The notes: generated from the sequence alone by a model not told the origin. DNA of 64,000 nt from Chryseobacterium takakiae (GCF_900129385.1 NZ_FQVO01000010.1:1-64000); one strand, 5' to 3'; shown: positions 1-9,020, counted from the first letter of the stretch. Numbers and translations are program-made.

Positions 1-68
1 AAGCCATTTTCAATGATCGCAAAGAAAATTTCCAAAATAATTTGAATAACAATAATATCAAAAAATGA
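1..68 (+). CDS. C-terminal end of an upstream gene (partial)
   Basis: Reading frame 3 is open from the window edge to a TGA at 66-68 and encodes an Asn/Lys-rich tail ending NNIKK. A strong hairpin begins at the stop codon, as expected at the end of a gene. The piece is too short to identify, and the other two forward frames also stop early, so this is only a likely gene end. Confidence 0.3.
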   Translation, partial: AIFNDRKENFQNNLNNNNIKK

Positions 69-97
69 AGCCGACTCGTGAAATGAGACGGCTTCAT
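59..97. terminator. Bidirectional intrinsic terminator
   Basis: Arms 65-73 and 89-97 (ATGAAGCCG / CGGCTTCAT) pair perfectly, and an inner CTC/GAG pair (75-77 with 85-87) extends the stem. On the minus strand the stem is followed by six T (59-64), so it best ends the minus-strand transcript of the genes at 114-1245. It could also end the gene that leaves the window on the left. Confidence 0.75.
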
Positions 98-113
98 TCT
101 GTTTATAAGATAT

Positions 114-308
114 CTATTTCTTTTCTGATTGGTTACGTTTGAAAATAGTTTTGTAGGTATAGGAGAGAAAATCAATACATAATAATAATAAAATTAATAT
201 ATATGATGCCATTGCCAAAAAATTATTTTGTCGCACAATAATCTCATATTGTGAAATAAGAAATAATGCGATTAAGATTTCAAAAATTAGCAATTTTTTC
301 TTTTCCAT
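114..308 (-). CDS. Small two-helix membrane protein, unknown function
   Basis: This 64-residue protein has two hydrophobic stretches, at about residues 6-20 and 31-50, and charged Lys-rich ends (MEKKK at the start, KRNQSEKK at the end). It therefore probably sits in the inner membrane. It starts at ATG, one base after the stop of the lipoprotein gene at 310-1245 on the same strand, so the two are surely co-transcribed. I do not recognise a family. The pairing of a tiny membrane protein with a Gly/Ala-rich exported protein resembles toxin/immunity layouts, but nothing in the sequence proves that. Confidence 0.6.
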   Translation of the reverse strand: MEKKKLLIFEILIALFLISQYEIIVRQNNFLAMASYILILLLLCIDFLSYTYKTIFKRNQSEKK

Positions 309-309
309 T

Positions 310-1245
310 TTATTCAGTTTCCATATTCAACCAATAGTAAAAACTCTGTATAGATACTGAAAATGCAGACAATAAAGATTCTTTTTCAATACTGCTTAAT
401 CTTGAGTTTGCCACCTGCTCAACATAATAGCTTGTTATATTATTATAATCTTCAAAGTTTTGAGCGCTTTGTGTAGCTTCGAAGTATAATGACAATATAT
501 CAGAGCAGTTTTCATTAATTAAGCCATTATTTCTATATGCGTTTACAAGGGATTGTACATCATAATTAGAATTTTTATAATCGGAAGAAATCTGTTTTAT
601 TTGGTCTGCTCCTTTTTTAAAGTCAGGTGAGTTATATATTTTATCAAATTCACTTGATTTTAAATTGGGTATATTATTATATGCCCACTCTAATTCATTA
701 ACTTCATTTCCATCCATGTAAATTGTTTGCAGTCCTGAGTTATGTAAAATTCCTACATTTTCCAGATGATCAAAGTCTTTTGGAAAGTCATATACTACAG
801 ATAAACCTTGGGGAGAAGCGCTATTAAAAGTTCCTCTGCAATGACCGCCAGTACTGCAATACGCTGCATAAGATCCTCCTACAGCTCCTATAACAGCAGC
901 ACCTCCGGAAACCACAGCCCATCCTGTTCCAGCAGTAGCAGCACCTACTGCACCTGCTACTCCTTGTGCAACCCACACCATTCCTGCAGCTCCTCCTGCA
1001 TCACCAGAAGCTATTGCGGCAACCTGCCCAACAATCTGCCACCACTTCTTTTTACTTGCCGGGTCCTGATAAATATTCGTAGTTTTAAAATTGTCATTGT
1101 AATTTTTTAATTGCAATTTTAAGTCACTCGCACTAGTTTTTTTAGAAGTTACAGTTTCTGTTGCCACAACATTTTCATCACTTGTACAGCTACCGAAGTT
1201 CAGCAATACAGCTAAGCCAAGGATTTTAATTGAATTTTTATACAT
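310..1245 (-). CDS. Gly/Ala-rich lipoprotein, unknown function
   Basis: I place the start at the ATG at 1245, because the longer frame would begin with TTG. The 311-residue product opens with a lipoprotein signal peptide ending in the lipobox FGSC. The acylated Cys is followed by TSDEN, which resembles the Bacteroidota surface-export signal. After a Lys/Asn-rich linker comes a long hydrophobic Gly/Ala-rich segment (about residues 75-135) with many GxxxG-like spacings and two Cys near its end (AAYCSTGGHC). The C-terminal half is polar and probably helical. The hydrophobic core recalls glycine-zipper membrane-inserting proteins and some bacteriocins. Function is unknown. The 64-residue membrane protein follows immediately. 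Confidence 0.7.
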   Translation of the reverse strand: MYKNSIKILGLAVLLNFGSCTSDENVVATETVTSKKTSASDLKLQLKNYNDNFKTTNIYQDPASKKKWWQIVGQVAAIASGDAGGAAGMVWVAQGVAGAVGAATAGTGWAVVSGGAAVIGAVGGSYAAYCSTGGHCRGTFNSASPQGLSVVYDFPKDFDHLENVGILHNSGLQTIYMDGNEVNELEWAYNNIPNLKSSEFDKIYNSPDFKKGADQIKQISSDYKNSNYDVQSLVNAYRNNGLINENCSDILSLYFEATQSAQNFEDYNNITSYYVEQVANSRLSSIEKESLLSAFSVSIQSFYYWLNMETE

Positions 1246-1520
1246 ATTAATTTTTTTATTGAGCAGCAAAACTACTCAGAACAAAATAATTCACACAATA
1301 ATTACTTATTTGTTTTTCATTAATTTTTTTCTACATACCACAAAAATCTGAAAATGCAAATTTTTATTTAAAATCCTACAAAATTGCAAACAAACAGCCT
1401 GATAATATTTGTGATATAAAAATTTTAAGATAATATCTAATACAGATTTAATCTATCATAACTATTATTAAAAAATATTTAACGAAACATCTTTATTAAA
1501 GTAAATTGAATAAAAATAAT

Positions 1521-1529
1521 TAAATTTGC
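1521..1529 (+). promoter_or_regulatory. Promoter -7 element (TAAATTTGC) of the export operon
   Basis: TAAATTTGC matches the Bacteroidota -7 consensus TAnnTTTGC exactly and lies 19 bases before the ATG at 1549. No TTG lies at the ideal upstream distance; the nearest, at 1506-1508, is too close. The 279-base region between the divergent genes is otherwise very AT-rich with no other feature seen. Confidence 0.5.
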
Positions 1530-1548
1530 AAAAAATTTATTTCATTAT

Positions 1549-3570
1549 ATGCGAAAATTCTTGCAAATTCTACTACTGGTGAATTTTTTCATCTTCTTTA
1601 ATGCTCAAAACAAATCAACTCTAAGTATAAATTCAAAATCCCTAAGCGTTCTTGCAGAAGAATACAAAGAGATTTATACAGCTGCTAAAGAAATCATGAA
1701 AAATCTTCTGGCAGACAAAACAAATGCTGAAACAAATCATATTGACTTCTCGTTGTCAGATATTTCTTTAAATAAAACTGAATCTGCAATTGATTCCAAA
1801 AACATAAAATTTAAAAATACGCCACATCTCAATTGGGTTTCGGATATGAGCTACAACTTCAGCCCGGGGTTTGGTGATGATGATAATATTTTTTACCGGG
1901 CAAGAGTGTCTTCGGGCCTGGACTGGCTTGCCTTAGGAGAAGGAAGTCTCAAAAACCAGAAAATGCAGAATGCTCTTAATGAGAAAATGAGGAGTATGAA
2001 TGTTTTAGAAAAACAGCAATATAAAAAAGAGATCAACCACAGAGAACATCTGGAACAGGTAAGAGCTGCCTTCGATGCAAAAAAAATAAAGCTTTTATCT
2101 GATTATGAAAAACTGTTGAAAATTCAAAATGATTTTACGGTTAGACAAAATAAAATCGGATTAAAAAATGATGCAGAAGCTGCAGAGTCGAAATACAGAC
2201 TGGATAAAATTTCCATAGAAAAAAAATCACTAGAAAGCCTTTCAAAATCGTTTGATCATCAAAACTTTAATAACGAAATTATAAATTCAGGCATTCCGGA
2301 TCTTATACCGGTTGAAAATATTAATTTCAGTGCTTTGGTAAAAGATAAGGAAACTGCTTTGAAAATGGAAAAGGAAATACTGGACATGAAACGCAGAAGG
2401 GATAAGCAGCCTGATCTCAGATTGAAATTGCGTTACAATTATTATTCTGCATTATCAAGAGACCGGAATTTTGCCAGCGTTGGTGCTACTATTAACCTTC
2501 CCGTAAGCAGAAGTAAGAACGATATTGAAAGCGAAAATGAGATTAAGCTGAAAGAAAATTCTATCCAGGATCTGCAGTTGTTATACCGTAACAGGCTCAG
2601 TGAAATATACAGAGACTATTACCTTGCAAAATCCGAAATAGAAGTATTGGAAAGTGAGGTAAAATATCTTGAAGCAGAACTTAAAGTGAATTCCACCAAC
2701 GAAAAAAGCAATACTTTCAGCCCTGCGGCATACCTTGCTACCTCCGAAAAACTATTGAATAACCAGATACAAATTTGTGATAAAAAATCAGATCTGTATG
2801 AAAAATACCTTGATTACAGAATGTTATCCGGAACAGATGATACAGCAGCAGGCGCTCAGCAGTTAGCCAATAATGACAATATTGGGAATGAAACTTATAT
2901 CTGGAGCAGCTTTTTCACCAACTATTCCAATGCCTATATTATCAACCTGATGAATCACTGGCATATCAACCGGGTTTTCCTGTCAATCGGTAAAGTGACG
3001 GATATGGTAAAAGTTGCCGATTTTATGGCAATGGCTGCGCAAAATAACATCCAGGTATATCGCCTGATTGGCGAAAATTCCTATGCTGCTACAGATAACG
3101 GATTTGTTGATCTTCAGGTCGCTTTACAGGACGCCAAAAATATGGGATTTGCCGGAGTACATCTCGATATTGAACCCCACACCTTTGATGATTATAAAGC
3201 CAATGTAGATCTTTATGCACAAAGACTTATCAACCTGTTTACCAATTCAAAAACATGGTGTACGCAGAACAATATGGATTTGGGGGTAAGTGTTCCGATG
3301 CAGCTTCCGGCCGAAGTAGCCACTGCTTTACATGACAACAGCATTATGACCTACATTATGGCTTATGATGTACTGACACTCGACAAAAAACTTAATAAAA
3401 CAGCTTTAATAAGGAATATCCTGGGTCCAGACCTGTATGTATGGGTTTTCAGAATTAATGACTTCCAGGTATTCAGTGATCTTCTGGATGCAGAAGCGTA
3501 TGTACAGGCAGCAGGCGTTACAAAATTCGGGTATTACGATCTATCACAAATGAATAATTTTAAGCCATAA
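1549..3570 (+). CDS. TolC-like outer membrane protein fused to a glycosidase-like domain
   Basis: The 673-residue product begins with a signal peptide ending near FFNAQ (about residue 20). Residues about 30-430 are a charged helical coiled-coil region that, with its repeated Leu/Lys/Glu segments, resembles TolC-type outer membrane efflux proteins. From about residue 445 the sequence changes to a TIM-barrel-like domain. It contains VHLDIEP (D540 and E542), which looks like the DxE catalytic strand of GH18-type hydrolases, and a later YIMAYD strand also typical of such barrels. This is the first gene of a tightly packed operon with a HlyD-like adaptor (3-base gap), a TackOD1-type protein and a family-2 glycosyltransferase. 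I infer an outer membrane channel that carries its own glycan-acting domain, comparable in logic to PgaA/PgaB. Substrate unknown. Confidence 0.7.
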   Translation: MRKFLQILLLVNFFIFFNAQNKSTLSINSKSLSVLAEEYKEIYTAAKEIMKNLLADKTNAETNHIDFSLSDISLNKTESAIDSKNIKFKNTPHLNWVSDMSYNFSPGFGDDDNIFYRARVSSGLDWLALGEGSLKNQKMQNALNEKMRSMNVLEKQQYKKEINHREHLEQVRAAFDAKKIKLLSDYEKLLKIQNDFTVRQNKIGLKNDAEAAESKYRLDKISIEKKSLESLSKSFDHQNFNNEIINSGIPDLIPVENINFSALVKDKETALKMEKEILDMKRRRDKQPDLRLKLRYNYYSALSRDRNFASVGATINLPVSRSKNDIESENEIKLKENSIQDLQLLYRNRLSEIYRDYYLAKSEIEVLESEVKYLEAELKVNSTNEKSNTFSPAAYLATSEKLLNNQIQICDKKSDLYEKYLDYRMLSGTDDTAAGAQQLANNDNIGNETYIWSSFFTNYSNAYIINLMNHWHINRVFLSIGKVTDMVKVADFMAMAAQNNIQVYRLIGENSYAATDNGFVDLQVALQDAKNMGFAGVHLDIEPHTFDDYKANVDLYAQRLINLFTNSKTWCTQNNMDLGVSVPMQLPAEVATALHDNSIMTYIMAYDVLTLDKKLNKTALIRNILGPDLYVWVFRINDFQVFSDLLDAEAYVQAAGVTKFGYYDLSQMNNFKP

Positions 3571-3573
3571 TTA

Positions 3574-4614
3574 ATGGAAATCAATTTTAATGACGATAAA
3601 ATAACAGAAGAATCTTACGAAAAACCTGTTAAAAAAAGAAGATGGGACCGTTGGATTTATTTTGGCATTTTATTGTTGATCGTTTTTTCCGTCCTGAAAT
3701 GGATTATTTCATCTTGGATATTTGATTATGCAGACGGATTTCTCAAACAGCAGCAATTTGATGTAAAATTCACCAGCGATATAAGAATCCTTAATTATAC
3801 GGTAAAAGAAGGTTCAGCCGTAAAAAAAGGCGACACCTTGTTCAGCTACGAATTTTATGACACTAATCTGCGTAAAAACAGCATTCAGGATTCCCTGAAA
3901 AATCTCGTAGACAATACCTCTTTTGATAATAATATTGTAGAAATCAAGGCGCAGATATCAAAAAAGAAAAGCCTTGCCGCTGATCTTAGAAAAAGAGTGG
4001 CTTTCTGGCAAAACGAGAAAAAAAGGAAAGAAAAACTGGTATATATTAACCAGATTACACCCAATGAACTTGCCAATGTAGACCGTTCTATTGACGATCT
4101 TACCTATGAGCTCGCCTCGGTAAATGCTGACATTAAAGCACTGAATGACGAAATTGCAAAGATGGCTCAGATTAACAACCAAAGAAATAATCTCACAAGA
4201 GAAGAAAACAGAACTTCCGGTATTCATAATTATTATACTTCACCGGTAAACGGAAATACAGATCGTTTCAGAGTTGCTGACGGGCAGGTTGCTTATAAAT
4301 CGGATATTATTACTTCGATTGTGAATAAAAGACAATTTGTACAGGCATATATTGACATCAGTGATCTGGATGAATTTAAAGAAGGCGATCATGTAGCCAT
4401 AAAACTGCCGTACGGATTTAACAAAACGCTTACAGGAAAGGTAAAGAAAATTTATTCCATATCAGAGATCAAAGACAATACTCTTCTCAATAAAACCTTG
4501 AATGACAATAAATACGGTGTGGTAATTGATATTGTACCGATAGACGGAAAGTCCTGGGAAGAAGTAAAAATCAGTAACATTCCGGTGAAAGTAAGAAAAC
4601 TAAAATTTACATAA
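3574..4614 (+). CDS. HlyD-family periplasmic adaptor (membrane fusion protein)
   Basis: This 346-residue protein has one N-terminal membrane anchor (about residues 26-50, WIYFGILLLIVFSVLKWI) after a basic cytoplasmic end. A lipoyl-like half motif (VKEGSAVKKGDTLF, about residues 76-90) is followed by a long coiled coil (about 100-205), a second barrel half (YYTSPVNGNTDRFRVADGQ) and a beta-barrel region. That is the order of HlyD/EmrA adaptors, which bridge an inner membrane pump and an outer membrane channel. Here the flanking partners are a TolC-like fusion and a glycosyltransferase rather than a pump. The role may therefore resemble Alg44, an adaptor-like copolymerase of alginate synthesis. 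The gene lies 3 bases after the first gene and 3 bases before the next. Confidence 0.85.
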   Translation: MEINFNDDKITEESYEKPVKKRRWDRWIYFGILLLIVFSVLKWIISSWIFDYADGFLKQQQFDVKFTSDIRILNYTVKEGSAVKKGDTLFSYEFYDTNLRKNSIQDSLKNLVDNTSFDNNIVEIKAQISKKKSLAADLRKRVAFWQNEKKRKEKLVYINQITPNELANVDRSIDDLTYELASVNADIKALNDEIAKMAQINNQRNNLTREENRTSGIHNYYTSPVNGNTDRFRVADGQVAYKSDIITSIVNKRQFVQAYIDISDLDEFKEGDHVAIKLPYGFNKTLTGKVKKIYSISEIKDNTLLNKTLNDNKYGVVIDIVPIDGKSWEEVKISNIPVKVRKLKFT

Positions 4615-4617
4615 TCT

Positions 4618-5571
4618 ATGCCTGACAAAATACTGAATCTCGAAAACGGGATCAGCGCACAATTGCTGGATGACTGTATCAACAGAAACGAAATTCCCGA
4701 TGCGGACAATGCAGACATCTGGATTATCAACAATGATAAAGCCTTGAATGTAAGAAAATTCCTGGTTTCGCTGATCAGGCATCCGGATCCGAAGGTTTTT
4801 CTGAAGCCTGTTTTCCTGAGGAAAGATTTGAAAAATTTATATAAAGAATATAAAAATTTTAATCTTAAACATCTGTGTGACGGCTACATCAAAGAACTGG
4901 ACATACAAAGCAAAATACCTTATATCAGATTTATTCTAAATTTCATCAAAAATCTTAACCCTTCAATTTCTTTTTCCGAAGATGATTTGCTGAAAAAAAC
5001 ACTGATGTATTATTATTCAAGAAATAAAGACATTGAATTTCATGAAAGTTCAGGCTCTCTCAGCGGATATTCTTACCCAAGAATCGAAGCGTATTATGAT
5101 GGTACTACCGAAGCCTATGTCCACGGCAGAGCTCTTCTGAACACTGCTTACAAAAACGATTTTCTTCAGAGAAACTATATTGACACCTCGCATATCTGTA
5201 AAAAATGCTATTCCGGCTTTCTGAATTACAGGGAAGAATGTCCTAAATGTAAACAGCACAATCTTCAGGTAAGGGTTCTGATCCACCATTTCAGATGTGC
5301 TTACGTGGCCACAGAACAGAGCTTCCGACAGGGAGAAAAAATGATATGCCCGAAATGCAGTATGGAACTTAAGAATCTCGGTGTTGATTATGATAAACCG
5401 GGAAAAGTATTCTACTGCCTGAACGATCTCTGTAAACATGAATTTCAAAAACCTCTGATAGGCGTACATTGCATTAATTGCAAAACAGAACAGAGCCCTT
5501 CTGAACTGAATCTGGAGAAGATCTACAATTACGAGCTTACCCAAAAAGCCCTCAGCGAAATTCTCAATTAA
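4618..5571 (+). CDS. TackOD1-type zinc-ribbon protein
   Basis: The C-terminal half of this 317-residue protein carries Cys pairs at C194/C197, C208/C211, C244/C247, C267/C272 and C285/C288, plus HHFRC at 223-227. These should form two or more zinc ribbons. The arrangement (CxxC-SGxLNxxExCPxC, then IHHFxCAYV, then CPKC) matches my memory of the TackOD1 output domain, first described from Thaumarchaeota and found beside bacterial glycosyltransferases. The N-terminal part has a strand pattern (ADIWIINND) resembling a degenerate receiver domain. No signal peptide is visible, so it is cytoplasmic. Its place directly before the synthase suggests a sensory or regulatory role in polymer synthesis, which is inference. 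Confidence 0.65.
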   Translation: MPDKILNLENGISAQLLDDCINRNEIPDADNADIWIINNDKALNVRKFLVSLIRHPDPKVFLKPVFLRKDLKNLYKEYKNFNLKHLCDGYIKELDIQSKIPYIRFILNFIKNLNPSISFSEDDLLKKTLMYYYSRNKDIEFHESSGSLSGYSYPRIEAYYDGTTEAYVHGRALLNTAYKNDFLQRNYIDTSHICKKCYSGFLNYREECPKCKQHNLQVRVLIHHFRCAYVATEQSFRQGEKMICPKCSMELKNLGVDYDKPGKVFYCLNDLCKHEFQKPLIGVHCINCKTEQSPSELNLEKIYNYELTQKALSEILN

Positions 5572-5581
5572 CGAATTATCA

Positions 5582-6889
5582 GTGGAAAGTTTCTGGGAAA
5601 TTATTTTTTCTAATATCAGGTATTCAAACTGGTCTACCATCCTGAACTGGGGTTGGTATGTTTTCATCATAGATATTCCGAGATTTCTTATTCTGGAGAT
5701 CATCGTGCTTTTTGTTACCTTCAGAAATCGTTTTTTAAGTAAAGACAAATGGGAACGTGCACATACAAGAATGATGAGGGAATATCCTTTGGTTACGGTT
5801 CTTGTTCCCGGCCATAATGAAGGAAGACATCTTCATAAAATGGTAGTTTCCATGCAGAGGCAGACGTATAAGAATATTGAAATTATCGTTGTTGATGATG
5901 GTTCTACCGACAATACGGGAATTATCGGAAGATCTTTTGAGAAGAAAGGTTTCATCACGAAATTCCTCCGGTCCGAAATTCGTGGCGGAAAAGCATCGGC
6001 TGCCAATCTCGGACTGAAATATTCGAAAGGAAAATTTATTGTGCATATTGATGCAGATTCATCTCTTGACAACGATGCCATTGAAAAATCCCTCCTCCCC
6101 TTTTATGTTTATAAAAATGTTGGTGGTGTCGGCGGAAACCTTATGGTGAGAAACGATGAAGATTCCCTTACTTCTACCATGCAATATCTGGAGTATCAGC
6201 AATCGATAAGTATTTCCAGGATTGTTCTTTCCAGTCTTGGAATTTACAAGATTATCTCAGGAGCATTTGGTGTTTTCCCGAGAAAAGTACTTGAAAGAGT
6301 TGGTGGCTGGGATGTAGGTCCGGGTCTGGATGGAGATCTTACGGTGAAAATCAGAAAAATAGGCTATAATATTCACTTTGAGCAGAACGCCATCTGCAAT
6401 ACCCACGTTCCTGTAGCATGGGACAAACTTGCCAAACAAAGGTTACGCTGGTCTCGCTCGCTGGTACGGTTCAGGTTAAGAAAACACTATGATATATGGA
6501 TCCCTAACAAGAATTTCAGATGGTCTAACTTTTTCGCTTTTTTTGAAAATGTTTTTTTTGGATTGGTCCTGGATATTACCTGGATGATTTATATGCTAAG
6601 AATAATAATTGAGAATCCTGAATTCTTGCTTTTTTGGCTGCCTCTCAAATATTTAGTATATTTGCTGCTCTATTTTATGCAGTTTATCGTTTGCCTGGTA
6701 ATAGTGAAAAATAAAAAGAAATATTTATCAAAGATCATTTACGTTCCGCTTTATCCTTTGTATATGGGATACTTCATGCGCATCGTAAGAACCATTGCCT
6801 ATTTCGACGAATTGTTCTTCTACGATTCTTACAAAGATCCGTGGAACCCCCAGAAAACTTCAAAAAAAGCACGTGAATTCGGTGCATAA
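5582..6889 (+). CDS. Processive family-2 glycosyltransferase, membrane-bound
   Basis: The start is GTG, 10 bases after the previous gene. This 435-residue protein has an N-terminal membrane helix (about 25-50), a cytoplasmic GT-A domain and a C-terminal block of about three membrane helices. The catalytic pattern of processive beta-glycan synthases is present: DDGSTD (from D105), the DAD-type motif HIDADS, an acceptor-site Asp in GPGLDGDLT (usually ED in the family), and QRLRW as the QxxRW motif. Relatives such as PgaC and cellulose or hyaluronan synthases polymerise and extrude the chain through the inner membrane. With the adaptor and TolC-like genes upstream it would form a cell-envelope-spanning export route. 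The product sugar cannot be read from the sequence. Confidence 0.85.
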   Translation: MESFWEIIFSNIRYSNWSTILNWGWYVFIIDIPRFLILEIIVLFVTFRNRFLSKDKWERAHTRMMREYPLVTVLVPGHNEGRHLHKMVVSMQRQTYKNIEIIVVDDGSTDNTGIIGRSFEKKGFITKFLRSEIRGGKASAANLGLKYSKGKFIVHIDADSSLDNDAIEKSLLPFYVYKNVGGVGGNLMVRNDEDSLTSTMQYLEYQQSISISRIVLSSLGIYKIISGAFGVFPRKVLERVGGWDVGPGLDGDLTVKIRKIGYNIHFEQNAICNTHVPVAWDKLAKQRLRWSRSLVRFRLRKHYDIWIPNKNFRWSNFFAFFENVFFGLVLDITWMIYMLRIIIENPEFLLFWLPLKYLVYLLLYFMQFIVCLVIVKNKKKYLSKIIYVPLYPLYMGYFMRIVRTIAYFDELFFYDSYKDPWNPQKTSKKAREFGA

Positions 6890-6941
6890 ATTACTTAGCT
6901 ATTCAAAAAAACCTTATAAAACAAAACAACTTCCCCTTACA

Positions 6942-8969
6942 ATGACTAAAAAACTAAGCGCAGTAATAGGATTTTCCCTTCTTGTTGCTGCAACCGGATG
7001 TTCTTCGGAAGACAATCTTCTTCCTGAAAACAACGAAAGTTCCAACTCAATTACCAATGGAGATATCACCCTTCGATACGGAGGAGGCGATCTTGCCAAA
7101 AGTGTTGAACTCAAAAATTCAGCGGTTGATTTCATCAGATTCGACCAAAACGGACAGAAACATTCCGTTTCCCAGAAAACCGTAATGTATACCCCTAATC
7201 TTTCTGGTGCTATTGCTGCTGTAGGAAACAACTGGTATAATATTAACAACGGAGAAACGTATTACATTCCGGAAGGTACCACCTTTACAGGAGGATTCAA
7301 TTTCAATTCTGCAGGAAAGATCATCGTTTTGGGTGAACTGGGCGGATCCAACTGGATCAACGTTCCAAACGGAGGTAAAGTAGAAGTAGGAAATAACGGT
7401 AAAATTTCAAGTTCTGTCAATTTCCACCTGAATTCCGGGGGTATTTTAAACAACTACGGATTCGTAACGTATACTACAGGATCTGTTGACGGAATCATTA
7501 ACAATTATAACAATTTAAACTTTAATAATTCTGAAAGCCTTAACGGAAGCTCTACGGTAAACAACTACTGCAGAATGGTCTTTAATGCACAGAACAACTA
7601 TCTGAACGCAAGTCTTAATAATGAAGGTTATTTAACTTTTGAAAAAGGATTTCATATAAACGGTTCCGGAGTATTAAATCTTAAGCCGCAATCTTTCACG
7701 GAAGTTACCGGCGGAAGCGTTTCTGTGGACGGAAAAGTAAGCAATACCGGAAACAGCTTTGCCAGAATGGATTTTTCGAATATGTCTTTCGGAAACCTTA
7801 ACGCTTCTCCTGCTTTCACAGGATTTATTGATATGAACTTTGTGAATACTTCGTATGCTGTTCTACAAAACAATAACAAAATCAACAACCAGGTTACTTT
7901 AAATTCAAACACTTATATTGCGGCAGGAGAATGTACGCCTCAGAAAGGTATTGCTCCTTGTTCAGACAGCCAGCTTCAGTTTACGGTAGTAGCCAATGTG
8001 GTAAGCCCTTCCATCAACAACACTACGCTTAGTGCAACAGGTGTTACGGTAAACAACGGTTTTGCTTATGTATCTTACCATACCAATGATGCGCTTTCCG
8101 GAAGCAACACACAAGGAGCCATCAGAATCCTTAATGTGACGGATTACAGCGCTCCATCTCTTGTAAGCGAAGCATTATTCAACAACATCGAATTTAACAA
8201 TGTTGATGTGGCGAACAATAAATTATACGCTGTAGGCGGAGATAAAAACGGTTCTAAACTGGTTACGGCACCGCTTTACAATAATGTGTTCAATACTCAG
8301 GATCTTTCTTCATTCGTAAATTATAAGCTTCCGAGTTCTACCGCAAAAAATTCTTATTTCTACAATAATTATCTTTATGCTTCTACAGGGACAACAGGCG
8401 GAGGTTTCTTCAAGCTGGATCCTAATAACGGATATTCTGTGGCCGAACAGTTTAATTTTGCAGGAGAAAGAGCGAAATATGTTGCACACAACAATACATA
8501 TCAGGTATTTTTAGCAACCCAGGCGAATGGTGCTTCTTTAAGAATTGCCAATAATGACGGTTCAAATGCAAAGGTTTACAATTATGCCGGACTTGCTCAA
8601 TCTGTAACCGACGGTAAAAATGTAATTGTTCTTGATGATGAATATGTATACCTTGCTTTAAGCGATAAAGGGGTTGCTAAAATCAGATTAAACGATGGAC
8701 AGCTGATCAGTACTTTTGTACCTAGAAACTTTAAGGTTAACAACCAGAATGTCTTCAGCCAGACCGGACTTACCAATGCCGTTGCCGTAAGCAACTGCTA
8801 CCTTTACCTGGCAAACGGTACAGACGGAGTCATTGTTTTGAATAAAACGAACTTTAAAGTAGTTGGTTATTACAAGCTTAACGGTTCTGCCAATTATATT
8901 TATATCAATAATAACCTGGCATTTGTTGCCACAGGACAATCTGGTCTTAATATATTGAAAATAAATTAA
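6942..8969 (+). CDS. Surface lipoprotein: beta-helix-like plus LVIVD-type propeller
   Basis: I choose the ATG at 6942 because it places a signal peptide with lipobox AATGC at the N-terminus. The longer frame overlaps the glycosyltransferase. The Cys is followed by SSEDN, an acidic surface-export signal. Of 675 residues, roughly 90-300 are Asn/Gly-rich short repeats typical of a right-handed beta-helix (NNYGFVTYTTGSV, NNYNNLNFNN). Residues from about 340 to the end are repeated strand units (NGFAYVSY, NNKLYAVGG, CYLYLANGTDG, NLAFVATGQSG) of the LVIVD/propeller type. It is 52 bases downstream of the glycosyltransferase and likely co-transcribed, so it may bind or anchor the exported polymer. 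A paralogue with the two halves in reverse order lies at 12197-13867. Confidence 0.75.
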   Translation: MTKKLSAVIGFSLLVAATGCSSEDNLLPENNESSNSITNGDITLRYGGGDLAKSVELKNSAVDFIRFDQNGQKHSVSQKTVMYTPNLSGAIAAVGNNWYNINNGETYYIPEGTTFTGGFNFNSAGKIIVLGELGGSNWINVPNGGKVEVGNNGKISSSVNFHLNSGGILNNYGFVTYTTGSVDGIINNYNNLNFNNSESLNGSSTVNNYCRMVFNAQNNYLNASLNNEGYLTFEKGFHINGSGVLNLKPQSFTEVTGGSVSVDGKVSNTGNSFARMDFSNMSFGNLNASPAFTGFIDMNFVNTSYAVLQNNNKINNQVTLNSNTYIAAGECTPQKGIAPCSDSQLQFTVVANVVSPSINNTTLSATGVTVNNGFAYVSYHTNDALSGSNTQGAIRILNVTDYSAPSLVSEALFNNIEFNNVDVANNKLYAVGGDKNGSKLVTAPLYNNVFNTQDLSSFVNYKLPSSTAKNSYFYNNYLYASTGTTGGGFFKLDPNNGYSVAEQFNFAGERAKYVAHNNTYQVFLATQANGASLRIANNDGSNAKVYNYAGLAQSVTDGKNVIVLDDEYVYLALSDKGVAKIRLNDGQLISTFVPRNFKVNNQNVFSQTGLTNAVAVSNCYLYLANGTDGVIVLNKTNFKVVGYYKLNGSANYIYINNNLAFVATGQSGLNILKIN

Positions 8970-9020
8970 TTGCTACATTAATAAAAATATCCTGAATTAA
9001 AAGATTTAGGTTAAAACACA

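Noticed and set aside
808-1110. Ser/Cys-rich plus-strand frame
   Set aside because: It is the shadow of the Gly/Ala-rich lipoprotein on the other strand and has no plausible domain.
5050-5748. Long minus-strand frame of 232 codons
   Set aside because: It is antisense to the TackOD1 and glycosyltransferase genes, whose motifs are clear, and has no recognisable family features.
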